A stretch of 29,856 nt of DNA. It comes from Zygophlyctis sp. KS116 (Eukaryota > Chytridiomycota). The translations under genes were made by a program, and so were the position numbers. Numbering within the stretch: position 1 is the first letter of the stretch; every line of letters starts with the position of its first letter. The stretch spans positions 1 to 29,856 of the forward strand of contig BAAFSQ010000111.1 in the NCBI GenBank assembly GCA_054661495.1, in the 5' to 3' direction. The notes beneath the pieces were generated by a model. The model was not told where the DNA came from, ran no database searches, and saw only the letters and a list, made by a program, of their open reading frames with translations. Positions 9,303 to 19,900 of the stretch are shown piece after piece.

Positions 9303-9769
9303 ATATTTGTACGTAACAAAAGAATTATTTATTGAAATAAATAGGATTTTGTGCGCTATTACACATTGGGCATTCTTTCTCACTCAAAACATATTTGTTC
9401 CAGTCATCCCTATTTGCAGATCCATTACAACAATCGCAAGAAACACTGTTTGCTGAGATTGGATAGCCTATTATAAACTAAAATTTATGATTTTTACCTG
9501 TCACAATGCAGGGTGGCTCGATTGTCTTGCAATTGATGCATAAAAGCGAGGCGCTATATACCTTTGAGTTGCATTGCATGCATGTCCTGAGGTCCACTTC
9601 TTGATTCAGTTTTTGATCTAAGGACATTTGCAGCACCCAGTCTCGTACTTCCTGGCGATACTTTTCCTAAATATAAATTATAAGATGCGTACTGATATAT
9701 TTTCTTTGGGAAGCACAACGTCAAAAGGTACATCAGTATTTGCAAAATCTGAATTTTCCAAAATCCCTA
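9171..9769 (+). repeat. 599-bp direct repeat, copy 2
   Basis: Second copy of the stretch at 6987-7585, same orientation, one base different by eye. Here the IFT172 part is the functional one, because the IFT172 frame continues without a break past 9769. The FZO1 tail it also carries (9171-9302) is an orphan 3' fragment. The left edge at 9171 abuts unique DNA upstream of the CRN start. Confidence 0.95.
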
Positions 9770-12700
9770 GGGAACCATCTTCAATTGCATCAACCAAATC
9801 AAGAAAGCGATTCCAACAAACAAAAGCCATATTTAGCATTCCCGCATTCTATTGAATTTAAGACTATTGAAATACCTTGGCTGCCTGGCCTGCCTCAAAA
9901 AATGCAATATCAGGCCGAATTTCATTGGTATATCTCAGAAGAGAAATAGATTGTTTTGCAACCAACAAAGCCAGCTCAGATTTCCCTTTCAGTTTTTCTT
10001 TCAGACACTTCAGATGGGAAATATACAAATATTTCTCCAATTTAGTTTGGATTGTCCCATTACCTGATATTCTCTTTGAATTTAAAATAAAAAAGTTTAC
10101 AAGTTTGAGTAACATCTCTTTTAAAGATATCATTGAATCATTAGATGGGCTGTTTTGAAGAATCGATCTAGCCAAAGTATCATAAAATTCAAAATTGCTA
10201 GATATATTGGGAGTGCCATGTTTGGCAAATTGCCTAACTGCAGTTTCTGGACGCCCTTCTTTATGTAGCTGCTTTGCAAGCAAAGTAAGGTAATTTCCTA
10301 GTGAGTCTAGTTTCTAGCTATTTATAAAAAAAATGTACCTGAGAAGAAGCAATCTCTACACACGTTGCCCAATCACCTCTTTGAGCGAATTCTTCAACGT
10401 TGGCTATGACTTCAGAGGCTGGTCCTTTTTTTTCTGGAGAATCAAAAGTATGCTGCTTCTTGTATATTGTGTCAAAATACTCCGCATATTTTGGAGCTTT
10501 TTGTAGAACATCTTTTGCTTTATCCCATAATTTTCCTTCAATATATGCATCTATAGCATCTTTGTACATTTCAACTGCAAAAAATAGATCTCCCGCCAAT
10601 TGATATTTTCGAATTTCAATCAATTTTTCACATGTTATTCTGGCTACCTCTGCAATCCTCTCCGGAAGGAACTTAACCGCAAGTTTGAATGCATACTCCC
10701 AATTTTCGGCCAAGAAATTCAGATCATTTGTATGACTAGTATTCAGCCGAAGATACATATCTATAGAGAATGAATAATCTTTTTGCTGTTCATAAGATTT
10801 GGCGTTTGCGATAATTTCATCTTTTCCAGAACCAAAAGACGATGAAAGATGCTTTTGATATTCTTGATTAATTTCTCCTAATTTGGTCGGAACATATTCT
10901 TTGGTAAATCTAAGAGCTTCTTTCCAAAGACTTGCTTCTTTATAAAACTTTATGGCGAGTTCCGGTCTTTGAGCCCGTAAGATTAGACCTTCTCCTTTGG
11001 AATAATCCTTCTTATCAAATGCAACTTTTGCCTGGCCCACAAGTACTTCATTCATACTTTGAGGATCATATTTCTCCGCGATTTCTAGTGCGGAAACCCA
11101 GTCTTCATTATGAACATACATGAGAATAGCTTCACGCGGTTTACCCGACGCAATAAATGCAGCCTCTGCATCTTTATATCGCCCCTCATCCTCTAAATGC
11201 ATGGCTAAGGAGTCATATTTAATGAGAATTACCGTATTTATAATTGATTTCAGCAAATTTATATTTGTCAGCATATTTGCTCAGCTCAAATGCAAAGTCA
11301 AATGCATTATTCTCGGCTGCAAATTCCAATGCGGCATCCAAAAGTCCAAATTTAGTTAAAAGTTTTACCGCAGACTCACCTCCGAGTGATCTTGCCCATA
11401 AGTAGGCAACTTGTTTTGATGCGTTTGGACCTCCATGATTTTTTGCAATCTGTAAGTTGAAATGCTTCGATATATTACCCTGTAGGCATCCTCAAACATA
11501 TTGCTGGCACAATACATATTAATCGCAGCCTTAAAATCCAGACCTTCTAGATAATGATGTTCTGCTAATCTGAAGCTTCCCTCCGTTTCCAAACTCTTTC
11601 CGAGATACAGATGTGTATCGGCTAAATATTACAAATTTTTAACCCACCAAGAAGATCCTTATGATATACACTGACTAGTTTTATCATTTGATCATATTGT
11701 CGATTGTTTTTATACATAGCTATAGCCAAATCATGCTCCTTTATAGTTAAATAAAGCTTTTCGGCATCTTTTAGTTGTCCCATAGCTTCAAACTCCTTAG
11801 CTTGCTTAATATAAGTCTCTGAGACCTCTTTTGGGCTCATAAATGTGCATGCGACTTTATGAGCACGCTCCCATTGATGCACTTTTGAGTACATTACTAC
11901 CGCTTCATTTGGTTTTTTAGCCTCAATATAGAATTTTTCAGCCATGGAGTAATCTTCGACATCTCTAAAGTGATCAGCCAACGGAACAAAATATTTTTTG
12001 ATTAAATCATAATTTTGGACTGACTCGATTATAGAGACTGCCTTCTTCCACTAAAGATTAAATATAAATTTAAAAACTAACCTGTTTAGATCCAATAGCA
12101 GCCTCAATCGCTTTAATCATATTCCCTGACTCAATAAAATGATTAATTGAAGAATCTAACTGCCTGTTGGAGGCAAGGTAATCTCCCCATTGTTCCTCTA
12201 ATTTGATGACTTCCTCCGGGTAAGAAACGCGAGCTAATTCAACAGCAGAACTGTATACATTTCCTTTTTTAAAGGCATCCATGGCTTTATCAACTAATTT
12301 AACCCGCTGGAACAATTCTCCGGCCTTTTCATATTGACCACTAGCATACAAAGAAGTAGCGATTCGTTCAGTTAGATCCAAATTGTGATCCAATCCACGA
12401 TGAGCTAATAAATTGGCTGCTTTTAAAGGGGCACCTAGTGCATTAATGGTTTAAATTCGCTACCTCCTTTTAAATAGAGAGAAATAGCTGTTGAAAAATC
12501 ACCCTCCTCTGATTTAAAGTCCCCTAATAATCAGTACCAGTTGTGCAAAAATACCAGCCTTTCCTTCTTGTCCTGAATCAATAAGCCATTGCAAATAATT
12601 TCGCTTTAATGTCTCCAGCTCAGGGTGATTTTTAACTTCTGCAATTTTGATGGATTTGTCCCATTTATGAAGCTCTTGGTACATGTCCATCGCCTCTTCA

Positions 12701-15054
12701 ATTTTCCCCTAATAATAATAACAGTCTAAAGATACATTTTCAATATAGATATTTTCAGCTATCTGAAATTGTTTTTCGAGAATATGAAGTTTTGCTTGGA
12801 CTACATAATTGCGATTATCAATCTTGTATTTAGTTGACTAAGAATACTTACTCCAAAATCATGCTCATCTTGCAAAATTTCATTTAAACTATGAAGATAT
12901 CTTGTTCGACTGATATCCCCCGTTGCAGCAGCACAGCGCTCAGCTATAATAAGCTTACGATCTTTCAGTGCTAAGTCGCTTAATGTTTTCCACATTGCTG
13001 CTGTCTCTGGAGTCATTTCAAGATTTTCTAACAAGCGAATTCCTCTGTCGTAATCATGATTCTCAAGGGCTGCACCAAACTCTATAAGCCCTTCATCCAA
13101 AGTATAAGTCACCGTGTTAACGCCTTCATCTACTACCACATCTGTTTTTCCATCAACTCTTTCAATAGTTTCAATTTCACCCTTGATAGGAAATGTCGTA
13201 ACCCTATCAGGAGAGTTGATGGTGTACCAGATACATAAATCATTTCTACTTTGAGCAACCACTACATCACTACCAGGAACCCACTGAACATAAGAGCAAA
13301 AAGAAAGAAGCGTGACTCGTCTCTGGGATTGAACATTATACAAATGCAGCTGCTTTTTTTTGTCCCTGTACAAAAGCATATCACCTTTAGTTGAAAGTTC
13401 AAGCCAGTCAATTTTGTAATCATGATTAATCGTTCCAATAACCGTATTCGTTATTATATCCAAAATATTGATTGTCTGAAGATCCACGAGGTATGCTATT
13501 TTTCTAACAGGGTCCATACCGACTTTACTATCATAATATCGTAAGCTAAAATCAATAACAATTTAAGCCTACCTTAATAAATGTGGGCTCATGTATTCGG
13601 TGCGACATGATCCAATAACTTCATTCACCCCACTATAGTTAAAACTGATCAAGCATACTATTCTATAATTGATAACTCTCCGGCATTAAATACCATGCAT
13701 AAGTTTGCATTATCGAAGAAAAACTTTTCGTTACCACCACCAGACCAAGGTATCTAATGATTAATCTATAACAATAGCTCACTTCACTTAGTTTACATGA
13801 CACCAAATCTCCTATCAAAAGAGTCTCTGGTGTAGACGCTATCAAATATTGATCCTGAAAAATATTGATCTTTTGTACTTCATAATTATAGTGAGATTTT
13901 AAGACTATTCTTGAACCTGTAGAAAGTCTTTTGACAATAACTTGAGTAGAAGAAATATAATTGAATTCAAATTTTTTCTTATATGTCGTTCTCTTCAAGC
14001 AACAGTCAAACATCTCTGCAGCACCACACATATTTCCAATAACAAGTCTTGATCCATCCTTTTTCCATGAGAGACTTGTAAGCTCCAGAAAGTTTTCAAA
14101 AGCTTTATGAGGCCCCTCTTCCCATTGATTGTTTATAGTACTGTAATTATAAACATTTAACTTGTTAAAAGATCCAATGACACAGCTTTGCCCAGTTGGA
14201 CTAGATTCAATAACACTGAAAGTTTTTTGATTGGCTTCACGGCTATAATCAAACTTTTGAATTATTTTCCCTTTTTATTTAGATTCAAGATCACAAATTA
14301 CCATGATTATCATAAAAACACACAATATCATCAGATCCTGCCGCAACAATACTCTGATTCCAAGCAAGACAGATTGGAGGAACTGTATGGGTAGCAAATT
14401 TACCTTGAGAAGCTCCAGCAACATTATCATCAAAATAAAAACGATAAATTGCCCCATCAAAGTGACCACTGATGATGGCTGATCCTTCTAAATTGGAAGA
14501 AATCGAAACTACACATGAATCAGTCTCATATAAAGTGGCAGATTTGTTTGTCTTGAGATTACCGATCCGAACCTAAAAAATAAATATTAATATCTGAAAC
14601 CTTTCCATCAATCAATCCAAATACCACCGAGTTTGGTTGTTCTTGAGGCCAAACAAGACACGTAACTTCAGTGTGTTGGATCAATTTGTTACAAATGGAT
14701 TTTTTCTCTCCCCATTCTAGACCAAGTTTATATACAAAAACTACAGAATCTGACTGACAAACTGCTAAGCGCGTAGAGTCTGGCGACCACGCCAACGAAA
14801 CAATTGAATAATTCCTCGTCTAAAAATGAATGCAAAGTATAGAACCTTTGGATCAGCTGGTTTTGTAGGAAATTTGTCTTTACGTTCTCCCATCTCATCA
14901 AAGAGATGAACGACACGGTCCGCCGTAGCTATAGCTATCCTCTGATTATTTGGAGACCAAGCTATTGCCATGACTCTTCCCGGCTCATTTAAAGAATTTA
15001 AAATGGATTTCAAGTGTCTAAAATTAAGAAATAAGAATCATACCTGATTTGCAT
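9325..15054 (-). CDS. IFT172: Intraflagellar transport protein IFT172, 20 exons, complete
   Basis: Largest IFT-B subunit, needed for train turnaround at the ciliary tip. Nineteen introns of 25-31 nt are removed (15018-15043, 14820-14845, 14573-14600, 14271-14301, 13754-13782, 13633-13658, 13546-13572, 12823-12851, 12709-12735, 12524-12554, 12435-12463, 12051-12081, 11622-11647, 11450-11478, 11205-11232, 10314-10338, 9849-9875, 9667-9692, 9468-9497). The product has 1732 residues (human 1749). Landmarks in order: [93 protein letters not shown], then TPR-like repeats, and the end [13 protein letters not shown] with CxxC pairs and PPCIVTGYP. WD propellers fill the N-terminal third. ATG 15054 (MQIRHLKSIL) fits the family start; in-frame ATGs further up could add ~29 residues. 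The 3' end lies in repeat copy 2. Confidence 0.96.
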
Positions 15055-15316
15055 TTGATATTTTCTATGAATCAACGGAATATTCTCCCTTGACTTTGGA
15101 CAAAATTTCCTTCCCATCACAGTTTTAACTGATTGCATTATACAATTACACAACACAAACTATCATTACAGCCATTAGAAATCTTTGATCGTAAAAAGCC
15201 CAATCAATATAAACATGTCGATCATCAAAGAACATGTGAAGGTACGTGTCTAGACAAATATGGACCTTCTGTAAAACAAATTTGAATGCAGTTCTCTAAA
15301 AAGAAAAAAGCAAAAA
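15055..15316. other. IFT172 upstream region, no gene assigned
   Basis: These 262 bp between the IFT172 start and the tRNA hold the IFT172 promoter. Short open stretches exist on both strands (for example an ATG at 15215 on the plus strand and a 49-codon stop-to-stop frame on the minus strand), but none has a recognisable match or convincing splice sites. Confidence 0.4.
15312..15316 (-). terminator. RNA polymerase III terminator of tRNA-Tyr
   Basis: A run of five T on the minus strand starts directly after the discriminator base of the tRNA, and a second T run follows a few bases on. This is the usual Pol III stop signal. Confidence 0.75.
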
Positions 15317-15399
15317 TCCGATCACCCGGGATCGAACCGGGGACACCGAGATAACTATTGAATTACAGTCTCGTGCTCTTCCAACTGAGCTATGATCGG
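15317..15399 (-). tRNA. tRNA-Tyr (GTA anticodon) with a 10-nt intron
   Basis: The minus strand folds as a full cloverleaf. The 7-bp acceptor stem pairs CCGATCA with TGATCGG and is followed by discriminator A. The D arm is GCTC/GAGC, the anticodon stem CGAGA/TCTCG, and the T arm CCCGG-TTCGATC-CCGGG. The anticodon is GTA. Between stem halves there are 17 nt, i.e. a 7-nt loop plus a 10-nt intron after the base 3' of the anticodon, where eukaryotic tRNA-Tyr genes are usually interrupted. C1-G72 is the known eukaryotic tyrosine identity pair. The mature length without intron is 73 nt. Confidence 0.96.
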
Positions 15400-15410
15400 T
15401 TGATTTCAGA

Positions 15411-15473
15411 AAATTCGACGGAACGGGGGTCGCCGAGCTTACTATTGTTTACAGTCGGGTTCTTCTAATGATC
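15411..15473 (-). pseudogene. Degenerate tRNA-Tyr relic
   Basis: Directly upstream of the intact tRNA-Tyr on the same strand lies a decayed copy. It keeps GACTGTAAACAATAGTAAGCTCGG, which parallels the anticodon arm and intron, then CGACCCCCGTTC as a remnant T arm and GATCAT at the 5' side. The D arm is mostly deleted and the acceptor ends no longer pair, so it cannot form a cloverleaf. Confidence 0.7.
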
Positions 15474-15738
15474 AGTTCCTAGACCAGTTAACCTCGGCTT
15501 ATTAATTACCCTGAGAATAGAACAATAGAAATTGAACGGCGCAAAAACAAATTTAAAAACATTGCTGAACGCTATGATTTATAATCGAAACACATGATTG
15601 AAATGGCAGTTCTATGGCATATTTTGACGATCAAGAATCACGATATGTGCTGTCTATACATCAAACTGTTGGTGGATTTTGGGACTGGATTATACTGACG
15701 TTGAATTAGATGGGATTTTATAAATGAATTAAACTACT
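15474..15738. other. Intergenic region between tRNA relic and CDK gene
   Basis: About 265 bp with no gene I can support. The plus strand contains a 31-codon frame (15613-15708) without any recognised match. The stretch presumably holds the 3' end of the kinase gene. Confidence 0.4.
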
Positions 15739-16715
15739 CTATAATACTTGTGCCAGAAAAGGATGCTCTAATGCCTCTTGTGCACTAATCCTCTTTTCTG
15801 GAACAAAATTGATCATTTTTCCTAATAAATCTAATCCTTCGGAATCAAGTTTCGGTAGTAATGAATCTAGAGCAATTGCAGAATATATAGGTGTATCATC
15901 CTAGAAATTTAAGAATAGAAAGAATATACTTTATATTCAGGTAATGTAGACAACCCAGGCCAAATTTCTTCATTTGGAGTTCCTAAAATCTTAAATATAC
16001 GTAACAATTGATCCTTGACTGAACTTCCAGGAAATAATGGTCTCCCACTTGCCATCTCTGCTAATATACATCCAATACTCCAAATATCAATAGAAGTAGA
16101 ATAGTTTCGTGATCCCATGAGAACATCTGGAGCACGGTACCATAAAGTAACAACCTCATGAGAATAAGATCTAACTGGAATTCCAAACGCTCTTGCTAAT
16201 CCAAAATCTGCCAATTTTAATTCACACTTCTTATTTATAAGTAAATTTTGTGGTTTTAGATCTCTATGAAGTACTCTATGCTCATGACAATATGCAACAC
16301 CTATATATTAAAATGATTTTTAATTTACCTCTTAGTAATTGTGCTTGTAAATTTTTTATAGTAGGCACATCCAGATCCCCATTATTAGTATCTAAAAATT
16401 TCTTTAAATCAGTGTCTATAAACTCAAAAACCAGAGTCAACTTCTTTTCTGTATGAATCACATCAAACAATTTAACAATATTCTGATGCTTTAATTCCTT
16501 TAAAAGAGAAATTTCACGAATCGCAGTGCATGGAACTCCTTCTTCCTCATTGTCCTAACATGAATTTATACTGATTATACCAGTCTTATTCTCTTTAGAG
16601 CAACCATTTCTCCAGAGTCTTTATTTTGAGCTTTATATACTATTCCATATGTTCCTTCTCCTAATTTTTCTATTTTCTTGGATGAGTCATTGTCTCATAC
16701 CTGATATTTCTCCAT
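15739..16715 (-). CDS. CDK5/Pho85-type cyclin-dependent kinase with a PCTAIRE helix, 5 exons, complete
   Basis: Proline-directed Ser/Thr kinase. Introns at 16677-16700, 16555-16580, 16301-16328 and 15901-15929 (24-29 nt) leave 289 residues, the normal length for CDK5 and a complete kinase domain. Visible: glycine loop GEGTYGIVY (11-19), ALKR lysine, cyclin-binding helix [11 protein letters not shown] (41-51), catalytic HRDLKPQN (124-131), DFG (144-146), the activation segment [24 protein letters not shown], and the end [11 protein letters not shown]. Ser159 replaces the threonine of Cdk1-type T-loops, as in CDK5/Pho85, and the sequence [16 protein letters not shown] matches CDK5. The PCTAIRE helix rather than PSSALRE or PSTAIRE is the CDK16-18 form. 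Overall I favour the CDK5/Pho85 branch. Confidence 0.92.
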
Positions 16716-16978
16716 TTTGCAGCACAAGAATTTGAATTACTTCAAATGTAAAACCTACCAGCCAACCTCATACATTCTGTTAATCTCTAGAGTAATTGGA
16801 CAAATTGTAATGGTTGAAAATAATTACATCATTCTTCTTCCACAGCCACAGACAAGCAAAGAACTCATCTCATTTACAATTCCACATGGTGGCTGATCGT
16901 ATCCAGGAAAATTGTAATGCAGATCCTTGAAAATTCTTCCGTCTAGTCTTGTGGCTGCCCCAAAACTTGACGCAAAAA
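16716..16978. promoter_or_regulatory. Divergent CDK/CAD promoter region
   Basis: At 263 bp this is several times longer than most gaps here. It separates the divergent starts of the kinase and the CAD gene and must contain both promoters. A minus-strand open frame ending at 16823 covers much of it and runs back into CAD exon 1; see the findings. Confidence 0.45.
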
Positions 16979-19900
16979 ATGTCGAGTGGTGCACTAGTAC
17001 TTCAGGACGGTAGTTTTATACTTGGAGAGAGTTTTGGAGCTGATAAATGCATCTCGGGAGAATTAGTATTTCAAACTGGTACATTTAGTCTCTAAAATTA
17101 GGAATGGTTGGTTATCCAGAATCATTAACTGATCCTTCTTACGCTGGTCAGGTTCTAGTCCTGACTTTTCCTCTCATTGGTAATTATGGAGTGCCGGATT
17201 TTAGTGCATTGGATGAATTTGGTACAAAAATATATTTTGAATCTGAAAAAATTCATATAGCTGGATTAATTGTTGGAATTTATTCTAAAGATTATTCTCA
17301 TTATTTAGCTAAAAGTTCTCTAGGGACTTGGCTAAAGGAAAATGGGATTCCTGCAATTTCGGGAATAGATACAAGAGCGTTAACTATAAAAATTAGAAAT
17401 AATGGATCTCAATTAGTTAAAATTTTATCTGGAAAGATTCCAAACGCGAAAATTTTATCAGATTTTGGAGATGTGGAATGGTGTGATCCAAATTCTTGTC
17501 ATTTGGTGGCAAATGTTTCTAGAAAGAAAATTCAGGTTTATTCTCCAAAAAATCCAGTTTTAAATTCTAAAACTGGTAAACCTTTAATGGTTTTAGCAGT
17601 GGATCTAGGAATGAAGAATAATCAAATTAGATGTTTCTTGAAAAGGGGAATTACTCTAAAAGTTGTGCCTCATGATTATGATTTCACTCATGACTCAGAT
17701 TTTGATGGTCTTTTTCTATCAAATGGTCCTGGGGATCCTCAAATGTGTCGAGAAGCCATAAAGAATGTCAAGAAACAGTTGGAATTGGGAAATAAACCAA
17801 TTTTTGGGATTTGTTTAGGTCATCAAATATTAGCAATTGCATCAGGGGCTTCAACAAAGAAATTACTGTTTGGAAATAGAGGTCAAAATATTCCTTGCAC
17901 TGATTTAGAGACTGGGAGATGTTATATTACTTCTCAAAACCATGGCTACGCAGTGGATGTAGAGACTCTGACTAAAGGTTGGAAAGAATATTTTGTAAAT
18001 GCAAACGATGGATCAAATGAAGGGATACTGCATACCACATTACCTTACTTTAGTGTTCAATTTCATCCAGAATCCTCACCTGGTCCATGGGACACGGAAT
18101 ACCTATTTGACAAATTTATTTCTGCTATAGAGCTCTGCGTTCAAATGGGTAAATTGGTTTCATTAGAATCATCTGGGGGACCTCCTGACTCTAAGAAAGT
18201 TCAAATGAGAAAGGTTTTAGTTCTGGGCTCAGGAGGACTATCTATTGGACAAGCTGGTGAGTTTGATTACTCTGGTTCCCAAGCTATAAAAGCCCTCAAG
18301 GAAGAAAAAATATACACAATTCTAATTAACCCAAATATTGCTACAATTCAAACTTCAAAGGGATTGGCAGATAAAGTTTACTTTTTGCCTGTCACCCCCG
18401 ATTTTGTTAGAAAGGTTATTAAGCACGAGAAACCAGATGGTAATTAATAATAGACTCATCACAGGTATATATTGCACATTTGGAGGGCAGACTGCTTTAA
18501 ATGTTGGGGTGAAATTAAAGTCTGAATTCGAAGCTTTGGGTGTCAAGGTTCTAGGTACTCCAATAGAGACTATTGAGATCACCGAAGATCGAGAGCTTTT
18601 CGCTCAACATATGTCTCAAATCGGAGAAAAATGTGCAAATTCTTCCTCTGCGACAAATATAGAAGATGCTTTAAAAGCCGGAAGACGCATTGGGTTCCCT
18701 TTAATTATAAGAGCAGCTTATGCCTTGGGCGGCCTAGGTTCTGGATTTGCCGAAAATGAGAAGCAACTAGTAGAGATTTGCACTAGGGCCTTTGCAATTT
18801 CCCCTCAAGTTCTTGTGGAAAAGTCAATGAAAGGATGGAAAGAAATAGAATACGAAGTTGTACGCGACGCATATGATAATTGCATTACGGTTTGTAATAT
18901 GGAGGTATAGTTTGAATTATAATATGATAGAATTTTGATCCACTGGGGATTCATACTGGTGATAGTATTGTTGTTGCACCTTCTCAGACGCTTTCTGATG
19001 ATGATTATATGATGCTTCGCAAGACTGCAGTTAACGTTATCCGCCATCTCGGAGTGATTGGAGAATGCAACATACAATATGCTTTAAATCCTAATTCGAG
19101 AGAGTATTGTATAATTGAAGTCAATGCTCGATTGTCTCGAAGTTCTGCTTTGGCTTCAAAAGCCACAGGCTACCCCTTGGTATTTTTAGATAGTGTAACT
19201 AGATAAGGCATTCGTAGCAGCAAAATTGGGATTGGGTATAGCTTTAACGGAAGTTAAAAATTCTGTAACAAAGAAAACAATCGCTTGCTTTGAACCTAGT
19301 CTAGATTATGTGGTGGTAAAAATGCCACGATGGGACTTGAAAAAATTCAACAGAGTCAGCACAAAAATAAGCTCAGCTATGAAAAGTGTCGGCGAGGTCA
19401 TGGCAATAGGAAAAACGTTTGAAGAAACAATCCAAAAGGCTATTCGTTCTGTAGAATATAGCTTCATTGGATTTTCTGAAACTGTATGATTGATCAATAT
19501 ATTTAATTTTTAGGAAGGCTTTAATATGCATAAATTGGAGGAGGAATTGGCCAATCCCTCTGATGAACGCTTATTTGCAATTGCAAATGCATTACATGCT
19601 GGTTACTCCGTAGAACGCATTTGGGAATTGACTAGAATTGATAAATGGTTCTTGAATCGATTAAAAAATATCGTTGATTTTGAAAAAGAATTATCAAATT
19701 TCAGCTTGAATACTTTAACTAGCGAGACGCTTATGGATGCAAAAAAGCTTGGGTTCTCAGATCGTCAAATTGCTCATTCTGTCTCCACTACCGAACTGGC
19801 AGTTCGCAAAATACGAAAAGAAATGGGTGTCACTCCTTTTGTGAAGCAAATTGACACGGTAGCAGCTGAATTTCCTTGTTTTACCAATTATCTGTATTGG

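Noticed and set aside
15215-15316. Short plus-strand gene starting MSIIKEHVK near IFT172
   Set aside because: It would need a 49-nt intron, outside the range seen everywhere else, and would run into the antisense of the tRNA.
15613-15708. 31-codon plus-strand frame in the gap before the CDK gene
   Set aside because: No recognised family, no repeat of the frame elsewhere and too short to separate from chance in AT-rich DNA.
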